Assembly (NCBI GenBank): GCA_002342345.1
Contig: DDPU01000054.1
Location: forward strand, 1 to 5,539
DNA from: Verrucomicrobia bacterium UBA2460
GTDB taxonomy: Bacteria > Verrucomicrobiota > Verrucomicrobiia > Methylacidiphilales > Verrucolacustridaceae
DNA length: 5,539 nt
Direction: 5' to 3'
The translations under genes were made by a program, and so were the position numbers. This document shows, piece by piece, positions 1 to 2,545 of this stretch. How positions within the stretch are numbered: the stretch's first letter is position 1; the number at the start of each line of letters is the position of its first letter. The notes under the pieces were generated by a model that worked only from the letters and a program-made list of their open reading frames with translations, was not told where the DNA came from and ran no database searches.

Positions 1-74
1 CCGATCACCCGGTTTTTTTGCCGGAGAAAACGCATCACTTCGCGGAGGGCAAGGCTGTAGGCGGCTTTCAACAT
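1..74 (-). CDS. ABC-2 type transporter permease, N-terminal fragment (runs off left edge)
   Basis: Only the first 24 codons are inside the window: the protein begins MLKAAYSLALREVMRFLRQK and goes on NRVI before the edge. A short amphipathic, Arg-rich start with an (A)LRE...RFLRQ(K/R)xR pattern just before the first membrane helix is typical of ABC-2 permeases, the membrane half of drug, polysaccharide or lipid exporters. The ATG lies four bases after the stop of the ATPase gene, and a purine-rich ribosome binding site sits inside the last codons of that gene, so the two are probably translationally coupled and form one exporter. Another ATG overlapping the ATPase stop (TAATG, at 77-79) opens a frame of only three codons, so I chose the ATG at 72-74. 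No transmembrane helix is visible yet; the family call rests on this short peptide and on the neighbour. Confidence 0.72.
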   Translation of the reverse strand, partial: MLKAAYSLALREVMRFLRQKNRVI

Positions 75-78
75 GGCA

Positions 79-1032
79 TTAAATCTCCCCCGGGCTGGAG
101 GACCAGGGCCGGCCGGTTTTCTGGATGAAAAGATCCTCCAAGGTGGGCCGGCAGAGGGTCACCGAGGTGACCTCCTTGCCATACTGCCTCCAAAGCCGGA
201 TTGCCAGGGGAGCGGCCGAACCGCGGACTGGCACGACCTTCACGGAGGCCGGCTCGGCGGTGGCCTCGATCTCCCCTTCCCGACGGATCCGGGCGGCAAG
301 TTTTTTGGGTTGATAGGTTCCCAGGCGGACATACTCCTTGCCCAAGGAGGAACGCAGGTCCGCCACGGGACCGGAGGCCACGCACCTGCCCTGATCCAGC
401 AGGAGGATTTCGTCGGCGGGTTCAGCCTCCTCGAGAAGGTGGGTGGTGAAAAAAACGCTCAGTTTCCGCGTGTTGCGGATGCCGGCGATGATGCTCCAGA
501 GTTCCGCGCGGATGGCGGGATCCAGGCCGGTGGTGGGCTCGTCCATCATCAGGACGCTGGGCCGGGTCAGCAGGGCCTTGGCGATCTCCACGCGGCGACG
601 GAGCCCGCCGGAGAGGTTCTCCACGAAATCCCCTCCCCGGTCTTCGATGCCGAGGGCTTCCAGATTTTTGGTGATCCGTTTTTCCAGGTCGTAGGACTCG
701 AGGCCGTAGAGATGGCCGTGATGGCGGAGGTTTTCCCGGACGGTCAGCTTCATGTCCACGGCGGGATTTTGAAAAAGAACCCCGATCTTGCGCCGGATGG
801 GGGTGGGGAAATCACGAAGGCTTCGGCCGGCGATGGAAATCTCGCCATCCTGCAGGGCAAAAATGGTGGAGAGGATTTTAAAGAGGGTGGTCTTGCCGCT
901 GCCGTTGGGACCGAGGACACAGTACATGCCCCCTTCCTCCAGCCGGAAACTGATGTTGTCGAGGACACGCTTGCGTCCGTAGGCATAGCCCACTGCCTGG
1001 GCCTCCACCGCCGCCATGCTTGCCGATGACAT
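79..1032 (-). CDS. ABC transporter ATP-binding protein (ABC-2/DrrA-like exporter ATPase)
   Basis: This 317-residue protein is a complete ABC ATPase that would power export through the permease encoded directly downstream, at the cytoplasmic face of the inner membrane. Visible motifs in order: Walker A GPNGSGKT (residues 41-48), Q-loop Gln88 in FQNP, signature LSGGL (140-144) followed by RRRVEIAKALL, Walker B VLMMDE (160-165) with catalytic Glu165, D-loop TGLDP, and H-loop His198 in TTH. LSGGL/M followed by RRR is usual for DrrA/CcmA-type exporters, not importers. The C-terminal stretch of about 90 residues ends in PTLEDLFIQKTGR, the usual end of this subfamily (PSLEDVFxxLTGR). The start at 1032 gives MSSASM; Met6 (1017) is an equally plausible start, since neither has a good Shine-Dalgarno and the conserved domain begins only near residue 8. 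Substrate cannot be told from the sequence. Confidence 0.95.
   Translation of the reverse strand: MSSASMAAVEAQAVGYAYGRKRVLDNISFRLEEGGMYCVLGPNGSGKTTLFKILSTIFALQDGEISIAGRSLRDFPTPIRRKIGVLFQNPAVDMKLTVRENLRHHGHLYGLESYDLEKRITKNLEALGIEDRGGDFVENLSGGLRRRVEIAKALLTRPSVLMMDEPTTGLDPAIRAELWSIIAGIRNTRKLSVFFTTHLLEEAEPADEILLLDQGRCVASGPVADLRSSLGKEYVRLGTYQPKKLAARIRREGEIEATAEPASVKVVPVRGSAAPLAIRLWRQYGKEVTSVTLCRPTLEDLFIQKTGRPWSSSPGEI
84..91 (-). promoter_or_regulatory. Ribosome binding site of the ABC-2 permease
   Basis: Read on the minus strand, GGGGGAGA lies nine bases before the permease ATG and within the last codons of the ATPase gene. It decides the permease start at 74 over the overlapping TAATG, which leads to a stop after three codons. 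The placement suggests coupled translation of ATPase and permease. Confidence 0.6.
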
Positions 1033-1040
1033 ACGTCCGC

Positions 1041-1069
1041 ACTCTGATCGGATGCGGCAGGAGGGTCAA
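1041..1069 (-). promoter_or_regulatory. Candidate promoter for the ABC exporter operon
   Basis: On the minus strand TTGACC (1064-1069; five of six matches to the sigma-70 -35 box) is followed after 17 bases by CAGAGT (1041-1046; only three of six matches to a -10 box). It lies between the hairpin terminator at 1092-1114 and the ATPase start, where a promoter is expected. If used, transcription would start only a few bases before the first ATG, which would favour the second ATG at 1017. The -10 match is poor, so this is weak. Confidence 0.22.
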
Positions 1070-1091
1070 GTCACCCGGAACATCATGTGGG

Positions 1092-1114
1092 AAAAAGACC
1101 GGAACAGGTCCGGT
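1092..1114 (-). terminator. Rho-independent terminator after the 117-codon ORF
   Basis: On the minus strand, the inverted repeat ACCGGA-CCTGT-TCCGGT (six-pair stem, five-base loop) is followed by C and then five T. It begins 13 bases after the stop codon of the small ORF at 1128-1481, exactly where its terminator would be expected. The stem is short, so it may be only partly effective. It separates the small ORF from the ABC exporter genes. Confidence 0.5.
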
Positions 1115-1127
1115 TCGCCCAGGCGGA

Positions 1128-1481
1128 TCAGCGGCGGGCCAAAGCTGCCGACCCGCCATTCAGGCGGGCGGGAACGCCCTGTTGGCGCAGGAAACTTTCA
1201 ATCAAAAAGAGGGCTTGGGATGGAAGAGGAACCGAACCAAAGGAGCGCGACAGGGACAACTGGCATTGATGGGCGATTTCCTCGAATTCCATTCCCCGGG
1301 ACCGAGCATGGCTGACGGATAGGGATAGCCGGCTTTTCCAGTAATTCATGCGGTTATCCGCACAATGATTTTGCTCGGCATCAGAAACGGCCTGGGCAAA
1401 CCCCCAAACCTCCCTCTGCAAGTCCTCGGCGATCCGGGAAGCGTGAAGACCTGGATGATAATGGGTTATACGAGAAATCAT
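1128..1481 (-). CDS. Small hypothetical protein, unrecognised family (117 codons)
   Basis: I do not recognise this protein. It starts MISRITHYHPGLHASR, is probably soluble (no membrane segment, no signal peptide) and appears mainly helical and mixed-charged, with three Trp and three Cys residues that show no metal-binding spacing. Support for a real gene: an AGAG motif five bases before the ATG, an AT-rich candidate promoter upstream, and a hairpin with a T-run 13 bases after the stop. Against it: GC at third codon positions is about 59% by hand count against about 55% overall, a weak coding signal, and I see no known motif. The last dozen codons (ARLNGGSAALARR) fall in a GC-rich stretch with overlapping hairpins, so the natural C-terminus may have been altered or extended by a repeat. 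It is less GC-rich than the ATPase gene beside it. A non-coding transcript is the main alternative. Confidence 0.5.
   Translation of the reverse strand: MISRITHYHPGLHASRIAEDLQREVWGFAQAVSDAEQNHCADNRMNYWKSRLSLSVSHARSRGMEFEEIAHQCQLSLSRSFGSVPLPSQALFLIESFLRQQGVPARLNGGSAALARR
1152..1179. repeat. Two overlapping GC-rich hairpins (palindromic element)
   Basis: On the plus strand CCCGCC-ATTCA-GGCGGG (1152-1168) forms a perfect six-pair stem. It overlaps GGGCG-GGAA-CGCCC (1166-1179), a perfect five-pair stem, with a GNRA-type loop on the plus strand. The two stems share three bases and so exclude each other. They lie in the 3' end of the small ORF, in a stretch clearly richer in GC than the rest of it. 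It may be a copy of a dispersed palindromic repeat, but only one copy is in this window, so that cannot be shown. Confidence 0.4.
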
Positions 1482-1491
1482 GGTTCTCTAA

Positions 1492-1520
1492 ATCATTGAT
1501 TATTTTCGTCCCTGTTACAA
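1492..1520 (-). promoter_or_regulatory. Candidate promoter region before the small ORF
   Basis: This is the most AT-rich intergenic stretch of the window, 11-39 bases before the ATG at 1481. On the minus strand AATAAT (1499-1504) matches five of six bases of a -10 box and would leave a leader of roughly ten bases carrying AGAG; it has no convincing -35 partner. Alternatively TTGTAA (1515-1520) and AATGAT (1492-1497) are 17 bases apart, with four of six matches each. Either reading is weak, but the position between a terminator and an ORF start fits. Confidence 0.25.
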
Positions 1521-1578
1521 TCAGGAATTTCCGTTCCGTCCAAATCCCCGAAGCTCTTGGGGGTGAACTTGTTAAAAC

Positions 1579-1609
1579 AAAAAGCGCGGGAGGGATTCCC
1601 GCGCTTTTT
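1579..1609. terminator. Strong, bidirectional-type hairpin terminator
   Basis: AAAAAGCGCGGGA, a five-base loop GGGAT, then TCCCGCGCTTTTT: a perfect 13-pair inverted repeat with a GC-rich core and an A-run on one side and a T-run on the other, so it has a terminator shape on both strands. Read on the minus strand it lies 73 bases after the stop of the YqaA-type gene (1683-2498) and would end that transcript, and possibly that of the large surface protein upstream. No plus-strand gene is visible that would need it. Confidence 0.9.
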
Positions 1610-1682
1610 GCCAAACACAAGGAGTAACTCGAAAACTAAGGGTATAGACAGCCGACCCGCAAAAACGTTCAAAGTATTTCAG

Positions 1683-2498
1683 CTATTTTAGCCAGCGGAT
1701 GGCCATAAAGCCGGCCACCCCCAGAAGAAAAAGGAGGGTGACCGCCACTTCCAGGTATTTTTCGATATGGGGCCGGATGGACGGACCACCGAGACGGATG
1801 ACAGCAGCCACCAGGAAGAACCTTCCCGCCCGGCCAAGGATGGAGGCGGAAACCAATGTGGCAATCGGCACGGCGAAAACACCGGAGGCCACCGTGAAAA
1901 CCTTGTAGGGAATCGGGGTAAAGGCTGCCGTCAGGATGAACAAAAAGGCGTTCTGCCGATAAAACCCCTCCACTTTCTGGAAGGTGTCCTCGGTGAATCC
2001 GGGAACATGCGTGAAAAACCACGGTGCCAACGCCTCCCAGAAAGCATGGCCAATCCACCAGCCAAAGACACCTCCCGCCACCGATCCCACCGTGCACCAA
2101 AAGGCAAAATGGGCCCACTTTTTCGGATGGGCAAAGCAAAGCGCCATCAACAGGACATCCGGGGGTATCGGAAAAAAACTGGATTCGATGAAGGCAATCA
2201 GAACCAGCGCCGGAACGGCCTGGGGCGTGGCCGCCCAATGGATTGTCCAGGCATAGAGCCGCCGCAACAGATTAGGCTTGGTTGCCCCCCTCATCTCAAT
2301 CTCCCCTCCTCCCCAGCGGATCCGCTTCCACCGGTCTTTCAGCGCCACCGCTACAAAACCTCCCACCGCCAGTGCCACCAGGGGAAAAATTCCCCCGGGA
2401 GGCAGCACGCCCTTCCAACCCAGAACCCCGGCCAACAAAAGGACCGCCCCGGCCACCATGGCGGCGATTTTCAAGGAGGCGTCACTCTTCCCGGACAT
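1683..2498 (-). CDS. YqaA-type DedA/VTT superfamily inner-membrane protein with N-terminal extension
   Basis: This 271-residue integral membrane protein belongs to the DedA/VTT (formerly SNARE-associated) superfamily, YqaA branch. Diagnostic blocks: LLRRLYAWTIHWA (77-89), ESSFFPIPPDVLL (105-117), TVGSVAGGVFGWWIG (136-150), VPGFTEDTF (165-173), AFTPIPYKVFTVASGVF (192-208) and GRAGRFFLVA (222-231), with a hydrophobic C-terminal helix (about 250-267). The paired PIPP and PIPYK elements are re-entrant-loop signatures of the superfamily. Some DedA members recycle undecaprenyl phosphate; the role of YqaA-type proteins is unsettled, so lipid transport is only an inference here. Family members I recall begin about where Met69 is; here about 68 residues precede it, with two hydrophobic segments (about 10-28 and 34-53) and then KDRWKRIRW. 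The first ATG (2498) lacks a clear Shine-Dalgarno, while Met69 (2294) has an excellent one, so a form of about 203 residues may be the main or a second product. It lies 47 bases after the large surface-protein gene. Confidence 0.88.
   Translation of the reverse strand: MSGKSDASLKIAAMVAGAVLLLAGVLGWKGVLPPGGIFPLVALAVGGFVAVALKDRWKRIRWGGGEIEMRGATKPNLLRRLYAWTIHWAATPQAVPALVLIAFIESSFFPIPPDVLLMALCFAHPKKWAHFAFWCTVGSVAGGVFGWWIGHAFWEALAPWFFTHVPGFTEDTFQKVEGFYRQNAFLFILTAAFTPIPYKVFTVASGVFAVPIATLVSASILGRAGRFFLVAAVIRLGGPSIRPHIEKYLEVAVTLLFLLGVAGFMAIRWLK
2301..2310 (-). promoter_or_regulatory. Strong internal ribosome binding site in the YqaA-type gene
   Basis: On the minus strand AGGAGGGGAG lies six bases before the in-frame ATG at 2292-2294 (Met69 of the long form). 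It is the best Shine-Dalgarno match I found in the window, far better than anything before the first ATG at 2498. It supports initiation at Met69, giving a protein of about 203 residues that starts right before the conserved family region. It encodes WGGGEI in the long frame, so chance similarity from Gly codons is possible. Confidence 0.5.
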
Positions 2499-2545
2499 CG
2501 GTCATCAGCTTCGAAGAAAAGACCGGGAGAGACAAGTGTCTACGG

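Noticed and set aside
73..1029. Long plus-strand open frame of about 318 codons opposite the ATPase gene
   Set aside because: It is the antisense of a gene with all ABC ATPase motifs in place; the plus-strand translation is Gly/Pro/His-rich with no domain pattern and reflects the GC bias.
1016..1322. Overlapping plus-strand frames of about 100 codons in the gap before the ATPase gene
   Set aside because: No ribosome binding site, low-complexity Gly/Arg-rich translation, and they cross the hairpin at 1092-1114 and run antisense to the better-supported small ORF.
1381..1620. Minus-strand frame of 79 codons overlapping the start of the small ORF
   Set aside because: It begins upstream of and reads straight through the strong terminator hairpin at 1579-1609, and has no recognisable protein pattern.
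2499..2525. Inverted repeat CGGTC...GACCG around a CTTCGAAG palindrome between the surface-protein gene and the YqaA-type gene
   Set aside because: Five-pair arms around a 17-base loop are expected by chance at this GC content; no function can be supported, although its place right before a start codon is noted.
2530..2541. Palindrome AGACAAGTGTCT just after the surface-protein stop
   Set aside because: A stable hairpin would have only four pairs, and no T-run follows closely; too little to call a terminator or operator.
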